Shown: in pieces, positions 11,351 through 24,821 of the stretch | Numbering within the stretch: the first letter of the stretch is position 1 | Layout of the letters: every line of letters starts with the position of its first letter | DNA from: Sciurus carolinensis | Taxonomy: Eukaryota > Chordata > Mammalia > Rodentia > Sciuridae | Length of the DNA stretch: 64,000 nucleotides | Reading direction: 5' to 3' | Assembly (NCBI RefSeq): GCF_902686445.1 | Contig: NC_062213.1 | Location: 4,399,241 to 4,463,240 of the forward strand | Translations under genes and position numbers: made by a program | Notes under the pieces: generated by a model | The model's database searches: none | Told to the model about the DNA's origin: nothing | The model's input: only the letters and a program-made list of their open reading frames with translations

Positions 11351-14300
11351 GGATCCAACCCCCGTGATGGAGGGGGAGACCAGACTCTGGTTAGAATTTG
11401 AGCGAAGTTCCTCCTCCTTCTGAGTGTAAAGCGAAGCCATGGGCCAGCAAAGAGCAAACAAAGTGGAGGTGTTACCTACCAGCATCGCTACACCAGGGCT
11501 CTGGTTGCCACCTGGAAGAAGGGTCTGAGCCAGGTCGGAAAGGTGTGGACACGGCTGGACCCAGCGGGAAGCTGAAGAGAGAGTACTGGCCTGGGCAGGG
11601 GAAGAGAAGGCGCAGCCTCGCTGGCCGTGGCGCATGCCCACCGGCTGGGGCTGGGTGTCAGGTGGAGAGGACAGCCTGACCTCAGATGGGTGGTGGAGCC
11701 ACTGGATGGGGGCACCAGGGAGCAGGCGTCTGAGGAGAAGGTGGAGGCTTCCACTTTCGCCAAGTTAGGGGATGATGCCCGTTACCGCCCAGATGGAGGT
11801 GTCAGGGTTTCTCAGCATGGAGACCGAGGCTCGGGGTTTCTGCTGCGTCCGTCTGCACCAAGACAGGTCCATACCTGCCTGTGGCTCTGAGCCTGGCCCT
11901 GCCTGCCTGTGCTGGCTCTCCAGCGCCAGGGGCCAGCCAGGCAGGCTCCCTGGTCTCCCAGGCACCACCTGCCTGGGCTGCTCGTTGCTCTGACAAGGGA
12001 GTCACTGACGGCCCGGTGGTCCTGGAGGTCGAGTCCAGAAGGTGTTGGCTGAACAGTCCCTCCTGGAGGCCCCTGGGGAGAAGCCCCTCCCCGCCTCCTC
12101 CCACCCCACAGGCACCAGCGTGCAGCCTTGCTCTGCCCACAGGCACTCACCTTGCCACAGCAACCAAAGGCCAAGGGGCCTGACCATGTGCCCCAGGTCA
12201 CCCACTCTGTCCCCTGGGCCTCTCTCATAGCACAGTGGAGCAAGCCCTGCAGGGCCCGGGGCAGAGCCCGTGCTTCACAGCGGCCACCTGCCCCTGCCGG
12301 GTGGCTTGTCTGCAGTCTCTCCGCCCACCCTCCAGACCCTCCTGTCTTCTAAGACCAAGGGTCCTGCCGTGGGCACGGGTGGCATTGCAGCCCAGCTCCT
12401 CTTGGGCTCAGCTGCTCCTGCAGCCTTGCTCAGCAGGACCCTATGGACAAGAGGCCACTTGCCCTTCTGCAAGGTTGGGGCCCAGCTGGTTCCCGTCCCA
12501 GGTCAGAGAAGAGAGTTAGCCACAGCCTGGATGTGTTAGGGCCTCGGCAGGACACCGTGCTGGGAAGCCATGTCCTGTCAGGTGGCTCGGTCACCGTGGT
12601 GGCCACTGGTCTGTCCCGTGAGATTCATTTTCACCATGTTTCCTAAGCAGGATCTTGTGGGTCCCAAGGGAGACAGGCAGGGCGTCCTTTGGAACTCAGG
12701 AACCGAGGTGCTCTCTGGAGAAAGCAAGCCGCTACACTGTCCCTGACGGGGAGCTTGGCTTCCCTGCAGCATCCTGGGAGGTTCAGTGCGCCTGGCCTGG
12801 CTCTGACAAGCTGGGCTTGGCAGGAGCTGCCCCCGCTGAGAGCGGGAGGAAACGCCCACTCGTGGAGCACAGAAGCCCGTGCATCGGGCAGCGGGGGGCA
12901 GGACCAGGAACGAGGGCGTGTGACCAAACGTCCTGGTGTGCCTGCACCGTTCCTGGGATGCAAACTGGACAGTTGGTCCCCAAGACCAGGGACAGGCAGA
13001 GCAAGAGCCGCACACTGACTCCTCCCCAGCATTGCCCTCCTCGCAGGGCAGCTGCTCACCCGAGCTGCGCGGGAGCACCCACAGGGCCCTGGCCAGGTCC
13101 TCACCCTCGCCCCTCACCCCACCCAGACTGGGAGTCAGGGTAGCGAGCCAGCTCTGCAGCTGAAGTGGAGGCCCAGCCAGGGTCCAGCCCCATGCTCACA
13201 CCTACTTCCCTGGTCTGGCTTCAGGTCTCAAGTCCCTCCTTCTCCTAGAGAGGAAGGGACAAGGAAAGAGTCACCAGAGCTGTGTCCTAGGGACAGTTAC
13301 CTGCAGGGAAGCTGGCTCCCAGGCCAGCTTTGTCCTGTCTTCCTGGGGCCCTGTGGTGCTGGGCTAGGAAGGTTCACTGGGCAGGGGCCACGGCACAGGG
13401 CAGGAGGGTGGAAGAGAGAGAGACGCGAGGCAGCTGGCGTGCCTGATTCCCACGCGCCCTGCAGCCTCAGCAGGAGCAGCCACCAAGGCCGGGCCAGCAC
13501 TGCTTGCTGAAGAGCTTCCGACCGCACCTGGCTGGGTTCACACTCGGGGAACATTAGAGAGCAGAGGTGGAGGAGGGAGGGGGCTGAGGACTCAGGGGCA
13601 CCTCCCTGTGTCACCGAGGGGGAAGCCAGGGCGGGATAGAATCTGCTGTGCTATCAGCACTGTCCTCAAGGCTCAAGTCCCTCAGACACTTACACGTGGC
13701 AAGATGGGAGCGTTGCTTATGACACAGCTGAGCCCCTCCAGAGGGGCATTTCTAGAACTCAGTGTCATTATCTCATCTCAGCTGTTAGTGTTGGCAAAGC
13801 TCCATTGGATAGGAGTCTCAGCCCCACAGACCCCGTAGCAGCTAGTGGAGAGAACAGCCTGTCCTCTTGCTGCCTGGTGTGTGCCAGACACTGTTGGAAG
13901 TGCTGCCGTGTGCTATGGAGACCAGTGGGTAAGGGCTCAGCCCTAAGCAGATCCCAGCCTGGTGGTCCTGTCTGTCATTCAGGGCTGCAGGAGGCAGGAA
14001 AAGCAGAGTTCTGAGGGCAAATCATAGCCTTACATGTGTATAATGGACGAGAAAAAAGTGCCCTCTTCCTCCTGGTGTCATTCCCTGTGCTCGCACTGCG
14101 TGAGGGCCTTCCCCTGGTCCCCTAGTGAGCACCCGACCTGCTCCATCACTGCAGTCTCAGCGTGGCCCAATCCTTGGCTGACCTTTCCTGATCTCTTTCA
14201 TTGGGAACTTTCAACACTGGGACTTGTTCATCTCTGTCCTCCTTATCACACTGGCTACAGGTGCTTGCAGGGGGTGAGGGACAGTAACATTGGAATGAGT

Positions 14301-14963
14301 GATGCTACTGAGTTATTCTGCAGCCCCTCCCAGCATAGCTGGTGCCCTGGAGGCTCTGCCTTGTGATGGGGGAGGGAAAAAGGTCCAGCAACTGTGGGGG
14401 TAGGTAAGATGGGTTCACCTGGGTAGGCTTGAGGACAGGACTGAGGACTGACCATGGACCAGCTCAGGGCCCTGCAAGCCCTGTACCTGGTCTTGGCCGG
14501 CCACTCACTCCTTGCTTTGGTAGTACCTTCACCCATGCTTGCCTGCCATCTTCCCCCACAGCCTGGGGCTCCTGGGCCCAGGCATGGCACGGCCCCTAGG
14601 TAGCCTCCACACCTGCCGGTCCCACCAAGGAGCACTCGGCCCTGAAGGACCAACTTGGGAACAGGCAGGGGGCCCACGCCATCTCCAGGAGGGGAGCTCT
14701 TTCTCAGAACTTGGCCTCCATGGTCCTCACTCCCACCTGCCCCAGGCCATTCTGCTAGCCCAGGTCCTTGGAGGAGGTGGGACTGAGGGCATTGCTCTTC
14801 CCAGAGGATGCCACGTCCCCCTCCAGGGACCCTGCCAAGCCATTCCCTCGGTGGTCTTCTACCTCGTCCCCCGCCCTGACTTCAGGCACTGTGGGTTTGG
14901 AGGGGTCCAGTCACTTACCAGCCACCCTGCCTGCCACCTTCCTGGCCCTTCCACCCCTTCTGA

Positions 14964-16169
<1,206 letters not shown>

Positions 16170-16337
16170 GTGCAGCCCTCGGGCCGGTCCTCCTGCCTCG
16201 GGGCCCTGCTCTTCCTCTACACCGGGGACTTCTTCCTCCACATCCGGTTCCACGAGGACAGCAAGAGCAAGGAGCTGCCGCCATCCTGGTTCTGCCTGCC
16301 CAGCGTCCACGTGCGCGCCCTGGAGGCGCAGGCCTGA
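16170..16337 (+). CDS. TRAPPC9: TRAPPC9, final coding exon with stop codon
   Basis: 55 codons plus TGA (16335-16337), in phase 0 with the previous exon. It begins [20 protein letters not shown] and ends [12 protein letters not shown], matching the end of human TRAPPC9 (about residues 1094-1148). The exact C-terminal LEAQA is preserved; a Cys remembered in the human tail (HVCAL) is Arg here. Together with the exon at 15256 it encodes the C-terminal beta-rich segment of this TRAPPII subunit. The sequence is intact, with no frameshift or premature stop. Confidence 0.96.
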   Translation: MQPSGRSSCLGALLFLYTGDFFLHIRFHEDSKSKELPPSWFCLPSVHVRALEAQA

Positions 16338-16830
16338 GTCCCCTGCTCGCCCTGGCCCCTGGGGCAGGAGAGGAGGCCGCCCGGCACCCCACCACAGTGC
16401 CGAGGTCTCCACAGCGGCCGTCTCCTCCTCCTCGCCCCTGCCGCCCAGTCCTCCCTCCCTCCCTTGGGGAGTCTGCCATCTCCTCAGGAGCTCCGGGCGG
16501 AGCCTCGCCCACTTCCCACACTGTGCTGGACCCCACGGTAGCTGACGAGACCCCGTCCCAGTGCGCCTGCCCCAGGGACACAGCCCCACACTGCTCAGTC
16601 CCGTCCCTGCTCCCAGCTCTGCCCGGGGAGAAAAGGCAGGCCTGAGGGTGGGCACCCTGGAGGGCTTGGGGCACCGCCCTCCGTGGCCCTAGGAATGTCC
16701 TGAGGGCCACTTTTCTTGGAGGCCTCCGTGGGCAGCCCGGGCTGTGCCGGGCGAGGTCTGGGTGCTTCCCGCTGGGCTGGGCTCTGTCTGGGATGAGTTC
16801 TCCAATAAAGCATCTGCCTCGCTGCTTCCG
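16338..16830 (+). other. TRAPPC9: TRAPPC9 3' UTR
   Basis: About 490 bp of GC-rich sequence between the TRAPPC9 stop and the expected cleavage site 15-25 bp after the AATAAA at 16804. No repeat was recognised in it. The exact cleavage position is inferred. Confidence 0.8.
16804..16809 (+). terminator. TRAPPC9: TRAPPC9 polyadenylation signal (AATAAA)
   Basis: Canonical AATAAA, followed at 16835-16850 by a GU-rich downstream element (GTGCTGCGTGTGCCTG). This is the first canonical hexamer after the stop codon on this strand that I noticed. Confidence 0.85.
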
Positions 16831-19800
16831 CACAGTGCTGCGTGTGCCTGCCGCGGAAGGGGTGCCGCGGGAGGGCCCCAGCCAGCACAGCCCCTGCCTC
16901 AGTGAGGACTCGGGCCAGTGGCCCTGCCTCAGGCCACCAGGGTTGGCTGCCTCGCTCTGCCTGCCTTAGGGATCCATCATCACCCCACACTGCTCTCTGG
17001 ACCTGGCCCCAGAGCCCTCTCAGAACCCGGCCTCAAGCCCCACACCACCGTCCTCCGCCCTCGCCCTGCTGGCTCTGGCCGTCTTGGCCTCTGCTGTCCC
17101 TGCTGAGGGCCACTCGCCCCTTCCACACAGGTGCTGCAGATCGGCTCCCGGCAGCAGCACCCAGGGAATCCGGTCTGGTTGCACGCGGCTCCCGAGCCAT
17201 GAGGGCTCTCCCTCCTCTTCCCTCCTGACCCATGTCCACAGTGCCACCTCTGCCCGGGCACCCTTGGGCCTGTTTCTGGAGACCATCCCTCCCTGAGCAG
17301 AATTAGGGGCCCCCTGCTAGGTGGGCTCAGAGAGGGCAAGGGGCCGCGGGTGCAGAGCTACAGATGAGGCCAGAGTGGCGGCATCTGAGGCACCTGGGGT
17401 CCCTCTGTTCCCTAAAGGCCACCTGGACACCCGGGGGTGCTGACACATGTCGGGACTGTCGTGGAGTCCAGGGGTGCTGCAGTGACAAGGGCCCTGTTGT
17501 GCTCCCGAGTGCCCCAACTGGAGAACCCACGAAGCCGCATCATAGGCAAGGATGCGCTCTCTCTTGCCCATCATGAGGGGCCACGTGGTGTCCCCTGGGC
17601 TGTTGGGCAGATGTTATGGGGCCCCTCCCTGAACTGGGTGTGGCCTCTCCTGAATACCTTCCAACAGGCCGGCCCCGGGCAGGGCTTCGCTCCTTTACAG
17701 ACGGGAGACAGAGTCTCCAAGGAAGCAAGAGCAGGGTCAGATCCTGTTCCCGGGGCGAATGGGGTCCTCCCTGCCCCTGCACAGCATCGCCTCGGGAGAC
17801 AAGCCTCGCCTCGCGATGCTGTTACCCTCAGCCGCTCAAGGTCCAACCCAGGGCCACCACCAGCTTGCCCAGCACCTGGCCTCAGGGGCCAGGCCGCTCT
17901 CAAAGCAGCTTTGCAAGCCATTGGCCACCCAATGTCACCCACAGGGGGCCAGGTTCAGCCACGCCTGCCCACTGAGTCTTGAGTTGGGGCAGGGGCAGCT
18001 TTTCCCGTCACACAGAGCTACAGCGGAGCCGTGGGCCCTGCTGTAGGCCCACCCCACCAGCCCTGCTGGCTGGCCCTGCTTTCTGAAGCGGCCGCCCTGC
18101 ACTGGCCTCCAGGGCGCTCAGAGCAGGCAGCACCGCGTGCAGGCACTGGCCTCGCTTGCTTCTCAGCAGAGACCCAGGCTCAGGGAGGGCAGAGGCACAG
18201 GGAGGGGAACAGCCAACAGAGGGTGGCATGGAGCTGCTACCACCGTGGGCCTGGCACCGACTTCCCCAGGAAGGCCTGAGGGAGAGGGAGCCCCGACGGC
18301 TGAGCGCGGGCCGTGGCAAGAGCAGAGGTACCACAAGCGTGCTTCCAGTCGCTGAGGCCACTTCCCGCCAAGGCAACTCCGTGCTCTGCCAAGCTGCCAC
18401 CTGCGTGAGCAGATGGGTCCCAGGAGACTGGACCACGGGCATCCCCGGGATGCTGGCGTTCTAGCAACGCTGGGGGCGGGGCTTGCCTGAGGCCACCTGA
18501 CCAGAGTCTGGAAGGGACCTTATGGCCTCTGTGGAGCAGACGGAGTTGTGTGGGCCTCAGGAGGCCCGTGGGGCTGAGGGGCTTCCCAAGGACCTGGACC
18601 TCCTGATCCCCAAGACCCAAAGAATGGACTTCCTGGCTGCCCACCTGTGGCCTTCTACTGTTGTCCAGGTGTCGGGCATTGCAAGGTGGTGAACTGCAGG
18701 GGCCAGCCAGCTGCCCTGCAGTCTCTTAGCACGTCCAGAGGCAGCTCGGGGCTACCAGGCAGACCCACTTGTACCAGGTGTCAGGACCCGGGGCCTGGCC
18801 AGCCTCGCACATGGGTGATTGTTTCCAAACAAACAAGTACAGAGCGCCAGGAAAGCAGATTCGCGAGAGGCAGGCAGCGCTGACTTCTTGAAGGGCGGGT
18901 GTTGGGGAGACCTGGGTCCTGTGCAAACCTCCCCACAGTCCTGACTGCAGGGCCCAGGCCCTTTCCTGTGCCCAGGGTAACCTCCGTCCCCTCTGTCCTG
19001 GGGCAGGAGGTGACATGGGATCAGGAAAGGAGGCCTGCAGTGTGCCCTGGGCAGTGGGAGCTTTGTTGTGAGGACATGGAACTGTTGGGGAAGGGGTGCT
19101 ATGTACTGGCCCCTGTGTGCTGGATCATCCTGGCTGTGTTGATGGGCAGTGACTGAGACAGAGGACCTGAGACACGTGTCCCAGGGACAGCTCAATGCCC
19201 TCCTGGTGCTACAGCCTGTGCGCTTCACTCTGTAGCAGTTAAACCCCCTCTCTGGGACATCCCTGGGCCACGGAAAGGTCCAGAAGTCTTCCCCTCTGGG
19301 CAGAGGAAGTAAGCCAGGGCAGGCCACATCCACTTCAACTCACAGGCTGAGTGAGCTGGTGGGGCCCCTCCGAGACCTGTTTCCTTCAGGCATAGCCGTG
19401 ACCCCATAATCACCTGGCTGTCACAGTGTGTCACCTGAAGTTCACTAGGAACCGAAAGGATCCCACAGAAGATGTCTGAGGAGCTCAATTCTGGCTCAGT
19501 CACGTGTCAACTCTGTGACCTAAGACAGGTTATCTAAATTAAGCCTTGATTTTTTTTTATCTGAATAAATAGAAACAAAACTGCTATTCCACGGCGACTG
19601 TCACACAAATGTTCAGTCTGCTCTGCTCGCTGTCCTGGTGTGGGCTGCAGCTCCATTCTGCACTTCTTCCTTCTCCCACCCTTTGCTTTTTAGTTCCGAC
19701 TACATGTCCTGCCATGCCTGAGACTCCACCTTCCTCTGGGGACCCTTAACATATGTGACATTACTGTGCTCTGCTAGTGTGCTCTGTTAATTCATCAGGA

Positions 19801-20220
19801 AACACGAAGTGGTACAAAGCAGAACTTTCCAAACAAATGCTCACATAGGCACATGTCTGCATATTGAAGGGCTGAGCTCCTCACTGGAGATACTCAGCAG
19901 AGCCCAGACTGGTGGTGAATTTCAAAAGATTCAAGCATCACAGGGGCCTTCTCAGCCTGATGGCTCAGAAAACCCTTGTCATTATGACATCTTCAGAGCC
20001 AGCCCTGGTTCTGTTAGCAGGAAAAAGGTTGTGGTACACATGATTACCTGCCTCCTGGGGCCACTGAACAATATCTTAAGGGATTAAGACAAATAAATAC
20101 AGAACAAAAAAGGCTATCAACATGGGGACGAGGGCCCAGGCTTGCCTCCTACAGAACACAACCAAAGAGCTGGAGTTACCTAAATAAAACAAACAAACAT
20201 CAGTGATGAAAACTCACATG
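16831..20220. other. Intergenic, TRAPPC9-KCNK9, proximal part
   Basis: GC-rich until about 19500, then AT-richer. No gene was recognised. A MIR-like piece lies near 19495-19570 (CAACTCTGTGACCTAAGACA). The remaining sequence is unassigned, and its open frames show no recognisable domain. Confidence 0.6.
19495..19570 (+). repeat. MIR-like SINE fragment
   Basis: The pattern CTGTGACCTAAGACAGGTTA followed by a diverged TTAAGCCTTGATTT stretch fits the MIR core in + orientation. Confidence 0.5.
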
Positions 20221-20226
20221 TCAACC

Positions 20227-20445
20227 AGGCACCGTGGTGCATGCCTGTAATCCCAGTGGCTCAGGAGGCTGAGGGAGGAGGATCACAAGTTCAAAGCAGC
20301 CTCAGCAAAAGCGAGGCACTGAGCAACTCAGTGAGACCCTGTCTCTAAATAAAATATGAAATAAGGCTGGGGGTGTGACTCAGTAGTCCCATGCTCCTGA
20401 GTTCAATCCAAAGTACCAAAAAAAAAAAAAGAAAAGAAAAAAAGA
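20227..20445 (+). mobile_element. Dimeric squirrel-type SINE (B1/7SL-like half plus ID-like half)
   Basis: The left half has the 7SL/B1 pattern (GGTGCATGCCTGTAATCCCA, then GAGGATCACAAGTTCAAAGC) and GTGAGACCCTGTCTC. The right half is ID-like (GGCTGGGGGTGTGACTCAGT, then GAGTTCAATCC), followed by an A-rich tail to about 20445. This B1-dID style dimer is typical of Sciuridae and close relatives and is the main evidence for the host lineage. Confidence 0.85.
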
Positions 20446-20479
20446 AACCCCAAGCCCATGAGTCAGGGCATCAGTGAGC

Positions 20480-21340
20480 AGACAGGAAGGTAAGAGACAG
20501 TCTAGGACCTGTGCCTGCAGGCAGGCAAATCCAGAGAGGGGAGCCATACACAGTCTCTGACCAGAGTGCCCGGAGGAAAGGAAGACAGGAACTGGGAAAT
20601 GACATTAACACACAATAGACACTTCGTGATGCAGTTTCAAAAGACCAGAGGAAATGCAATGACCTCAAAAGGAGCTACAAAAACAATGACCTTCAAAGAA
20701 GTGGTGATTTGATTGACAGCTGACTTCTTACTAGCAAGAATAGGGTCCAAAAGTCAATGGAATAATAGTTGAGACTGCACTGAGTGATAGTAATGCTTTC
20801 GTAGGTGTAATACACATAACCAAAAAATAGTCCTCACCACCAAAACTTCATTAAAGGGACTGCAAAAGAATGACCTAGAAGCAGAATAAAATTGATACCA
20901 GATGGAGTGTCAGAGATGCAAATCAGGAAGAACAAGTAAGGCGGTGTATGTGAGTAAATCTGAGTAAATGCTCGCAGTGTAGATGGCAGTGATCTTGAAC
21001 TGTGGGATCAGAACAGGACAGAATGGGCAAGTACAGCAAGATCACTTGGAAGTCAGTGAGGGACTGTTGGGATCAAGTTATAAGATGCTTTGATGTCAAT
21101 CCCAAAGGTTCCAGAAGAGGGAGAAGAGAATGATTAACAGACTTGTGATTTGGTGCTTTTGTTATGGAAGGTACCCTTTCTAGGGTGACCATTAAGAAAA
21201 TGAAAAATGACATGAACAGCTTCTCCATTAACAAACCCCAAATAGGAATAAGGCAAACTCATTCATCAGTCCAAAAGAAGGCACGAGAAAGAAAATTAAC
21301 TGAAGAAATAAAAGTGATAGAAAAATAAAGCCACAGACTT
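20480..21340 (+). mobile_element. Ancient L1 (L1M-like), 5' portion
   Basis: AT-rich and A-biased on the + strand. Remembered old-L1 patterns are visible, such as GATACCAGATGGAGTGTCAG, AGATGCAAATCAGGAAG and CAGTCCAAAAGAAGGCACG. It is in the right order and orientation to be the upstream part of the L1 that continues at 22450, 22759 and 27394. No open frame survives. Confidence 0.55.
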
Positions 21341-21562
21341 GCTGATATTAATGATGTTAATAATAATGCTTACAGTACTATGCATTAGGTGTTATTCTAA
21401 TATTTTTATGTATATACATATACATATATCCATATGTACCATATATATGCATATACTTATATATGTATATATACACACACATACAGTCTTATTATATATT
21501 TATGTGACTATTAAATATGCTTATAAAGCTTATATTCCTTCCTTATAAGATACATATATCAT
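21340..21562 (-). repeat. MIR-like fragment with AT microsatellite, first piece
   Basis: AATAATGCTTACAGTACTATG and TGTTATTCTAATATTTTTA resemble a reverse-orientation MIR. An alternating TA/CA microsatellite (21405-21485) lies inside it. A matching continuation (GCTATTATTATCCTCATATT, ACAGATTAG) occurs at 22355-22450, after the SINE and L1 insertions. Confidence 0.4.
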
Positions 21563-21680
21563 TCCGGCCTGGTGTTGCACACCTATAATCCCATCTACAC
21601 AGGAGGCTAAATCGGGAGGATCACAAGTTTGAGGTTAGCCTGGGTAACTTAATGAGAACTTGTCTCAAAATGAAAAACAC
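21563..21680 (+). mobile_element. Dimeric SINE, left half (interrupted by an L1)
   Basis: CGGCCTGGTGTTGCACACCT, TAATCCCATCTACACAGGAG and GGAGGATCACAAGTTTGAGG form a diverged 7SL/B1-like left half ending GTCTCAAAATGAAAAA. The ID-like right half is displaced to 22210-22295 by an inserted L1. Confidence 0.7.
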
Positions 21681-22209
21681 ATTTTCTGAGGAATCTCCAT
21701 ACTGCTTTCCAGAATGACTGCACCAATTTGCAGTCCCACCAGCAATGAATGAGTGCTCTTCAATAGATAAATGTATAAAGAAACTGTGGTATATATACAT
21801 AATGGAATATTACTCAGCTTAAAGAAAGATGAAATTATGGCATCTGCAGATAAATGGATGGAGTTGGAGACTACCAAGATAAGTGGAGTAGGCCAATCCC
21901 AAAAAACCAAAGGCCAAGTGTTTTCTCTGATAAGTGAATGCTGATCCATAATGGGGGGTAGCAATGGAAGAATGGAGGAACTTTAGATTGGGCAGAGGGG
22001 AGCGAGGGGATGGGGGGGGGGAGATGGTGAAATGAGATGGACATTATTAGCATATGTACATGTATGATTGCATGAATGGTGTGACTGCATTGTGTACAGC
22101 CAGAGAAACGAAAGGTTGTGTTCCATTTGTGTACAATGAGTTGAAATGCATTCTGCTGTCATGTAAAACTAATTAGAACAAATTTAAAAAATGAAAAAAA
22201 AAAAAAAAA
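21681..22209 (+). mobile_element. L1 3' end with 5' inversion (twin-priming form)
   Basis: From about 21757 to the poly-A at 22193-22207 the sequence is + strand L1: the end of ORF2 (GGAATATTACTCAGC, GATAAATGGATGGAGTTGGA), then 3' UTR including an oligo-G run (22009-22021) and CCATTTGTGTACAATGAG. The first about 75 bp (21683-21757) is L1 ORF2 in the opposite orientation; on the minus strand it encodes LLVGLQIGA and MEIPQK. This arrangement is the known signature of twin-primed L1 insertion. It splits a dimeric SINE. Confidence 0.75.
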
Positions 22210-22295
22210 GGAGAACGGGGATGCAGCTCAGTTGTAGAGTGTCTATCATGCACAGGACCCTGGGTTCAATCCCCAGTATTGCCAATAAAAAAGAA
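22210..22295 (+). mobile_element. Dimeric SINE, right (ID-like) half
   Basis: GGGGATGCAGCTCAGTTGTA, followed by GACCCTGGGTTCAATCCCCA, is the tRNA-like ID half with its B box. It completes the SINE whose left half ends at 21680. Confidence 0.7.
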
Positions 22296-22354
22296 GCCCT
22301 CTCCAAATTGCATGTATCAGCTCTTTTTCTCAAATGTAAAAGAATTCATAAAAA

Positions 22355-22450
22355 GTCTTTAAAGTAGATGCTATTATTATCCTCATATTACAGATTAGAA
22401 AAAATGAGACATTGGTAGTTAAATAATAGCTAGAAAGATTATAAAATAAG
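22355..22450 (-). repeat. MIR-like fragment, second piece
   Basis: GCTATTATTATCCTCATATT followed by ACAGATTAG and AAATGAGACATTG matches the reverse-orientation MIR core. It plausibly continues the fragment at 21340-21562. Confidence 0.45.
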
Positions 22451-22605
22451 TTGTAGAAATAAATTTAGTACACTTATTTCCAGTAAATAAAAGTCATCTA
22501 AATATCCAGGTGAAAGACTAGATAAAATCCATAAAATCAGGGTTATAATGTTTATACTAAACATTAAAACATAAGGATACAAAAAGTTGATATAAAACAG
22601 TAAGT
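22450..22605 (+). mobile_element. Ancient L1 (L1M-like), continuation
   Basis: A-rich sequence, including a CATAAGGATACAAAAAG stretch, that fits between the 5' portion and the endonuclease part of the same old L1. It is interrupted by the ID SINE at 22619. Confidence 0.45.
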
Positions 22606-22618
22606 AAAGAAGTATCAG

Positions 22619-22745
22619 GGGCTGGGATTGTAGATCAGTGGCACAGTGCTTGCCTCACATGTGTAAGGCCCTGGGTTCAATCCTCAGCACCACATAAAAA
22701 TAAATAGAGGTACTGTGTCCCTCTGTAACTAAAAAATATTTTTAA
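22619..22745 (+). mobile_element. ID SINE
   Basis: GGGCTGGGATTGTAGATCAG, AGTGCTTGCCTCACATGTG and GGCCCTGGGTTCAATCC form the ID core with tRNA-like boxes, followed by an A-rich tail. The 13 bp AAAGAAGTATCAG occurs exactly at 22606-22618 and 22746-22758, a target-site duplication that fixes both ends. Confidence 0.92.
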
Positions 22746-22758
22746 AAAGAAGTATCAG

Positions 22759-24636
22759 CCAATCCTAATCAAAAGAAATTTCAAGACAAATAGTAAATTA
22801 TACCTAGAAATAAAGACAATAACATCACAATGAAAACTCACTAAGAAGTTTTAACTCTAAATACATATGCAACCAATAATATAGTCTCAAATACATAAAG
22901 CAAAACATGACAGAACTATAACTAGAAATAGACAAACCCCCTCTATTGAAAGACCAAGACCAAGAAAGTTTAGAAAAAATATGAAGGATGAAGATCTGAA
23001 ATTTTAGTAAACAAGTTTGACTTAGTAGACATATATACAATATTTTACTTAACAGCTAGAGGTATTTTTGTCAAGCACATACGTTGTGATTTGGTTTATG
23101 ACTCAGTGTACAGTTCAAAGACTGACCATGAAGATCACATTTTCTGAACCCATATGTTTTAGAAATCAATCACAAGAAGATAATTAGAAATATCTCAAAT
23201 ATTTGGGCATTCAGAAGCAACTTTTAGATAACACAGTTGAAAGAAGAAATAACCAGGGAAAATGAGAAATGTAGAAAATGAACAACAATTTAAGTATGTA
23301 TCAAAACTTGTGTGATGCAGATAAATCAATATGTAGTGGGAGAATTATGAAGTTTGAATGCTTATAATCAAGAGGGAAGCGTGAAAGTTAATGAGCTAAG
23401 CACTGTCCCCAAGAACTGAAATTGTTGGTTGTAGAGATTAAAGAAAATAGAAGGCTATAATAAAGATAAGATCATAAATTAATAACATAGAAAAGAAACA
23501 CATAATAGTGAAGTCATAGGTTATTTCTTGAAAAAGCTGATAAAATAAAAAAACCTCTGACTAAATTAATAATGAAAAAAGAAAAGGCACAAATAACCAC
23601 ATTACAAATAAAGAGGGACATCAGATACTACAGACAGAGCTAGGAGGATATTAGAAACATGATAAGAGGAAATTAGAAAGAACGTTATGCCAATACACTT
23701 GAAAACTTGAAGTAAAAATTTTCCAGAAAATATAATACAAATAAAAATTTATGATAATAAATGAAATTATATTAAAACCATTAAAGAAATCAAATCAGTA
23801 CTTAAGTTCTTTCCAAAGAGAAAACTGTAGGTCCATGTGGGTTTTAACAGTGAGTTCTAACAAACATTCAAGGAAAAAAAATTCTAATAATTACACAAAT
23901 TATTTCTAAATGTAGGAAAAGAGCAAACGCTTGAATATTTTTTACAAGGCTAGTATAAACTCACTACCAAAGCCTGGCAGAGACAGCGTGGGAAGGGAGG
24001 TTTCAGGCTGCTGTGTGTCGGTGTGAACGTGAAGCTACTGTTCTAAGGGTTGGAAAGCATCCTGTGGCAGGTGACAAAGGTCACATGGTCTTTATTCAGA
24101 GAATGCAAGGTTGGCTTTGTGTTAGAAAGATTATTAATGTATTCACTATACTAACAACTTTAAAAAGAAAAAACCATGGGATCATTTGTATGAATGTGAA
24201 AGACTTTGATAAAGTCTACAGCAATGACAAAAGCCCATGGCCCCAACCCAAGCGTCTGAGCAGACGGTCTAGGAGAGTGGCTGCAAGCCCACACAGCAGG
24301 CCTCGCTGCACAGGCCCCCGGCCCTCTGCAGGCTCCTCCAGAGCAGGAATGGAACAGGATGCCGGTGACCTCCACGTGGCTCAGCATCGAACCCAGGAAG
24401 GCAAAGGAAGCAAGGGAAGGCAGGGAGTCCCGAGAGGAAGAAACAAACTGTCATTAAACCTGTCCATTGTGTCATTGATCACATACAAGTCCTAAGGAAT
24501 CTTCAGGTTTATTGAATCAGTAAGTGTTTAGCAAGGAATTGGTTTACAAAAATCCACAACATTTTGTACTACAGCAACGAACTTCTGAAAAATAAGACAA
24601 TAGAAGTTGCTCTTCCAGAACTACAAAAATAAAAAG
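22759..24636 (+). mobile_element. Ancient L1 (L1M-like), ORF2 endonuclease to reverse-transcriptase region
   Basis: Patterns of the old L1 ORF2 follow each other in the right order: AAATACATATGCAACCAA, TTAGAAATCAATCACAAGA, ATAAACCTCTGACTAAATTA-like, GTGAGTTCTAACAAACATTC, GGAATGGAACAGGATGCC, AACAGGATGCC-linked sequence and ACAGCAACGAACTTCTGAAA. The frame is fully destroyed. The stretch 24236-24350 is unusually GC-rich for an L1 but still aligns by order. It is interrupted at 24636 by an MLT1-type LTR and resumes at about 27394. Confidence 0.75.
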
Positions 24637-24821
24637 GGCCTTCTAGGCAGAAAATGTCATCCCAGAGATGTCTACGTCCTATTCTCCAGAACCTGTGAAT
24701 ATTACCAGGAAAAAGAGAACCACGGGTACAGATAAATGAAGAGGGCTGATCACACGAGCTCAAGGCAGGCAGATGATCCATGTAGGCCTGATGCACCACG
24801 GGTCTCCAAGGGGTGCGAGGT
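24637..24821 (+). mobile_element. MLT1-type LTR, 5' piece (split by the MaLR provirus)
   Basis: GAGATGTCTACGTCC and CCAGAACCTGTGAATATTAC are MLT1 consensus motifs. The element continues at 27136 after the inserted provirus. Confidence 0.7.
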
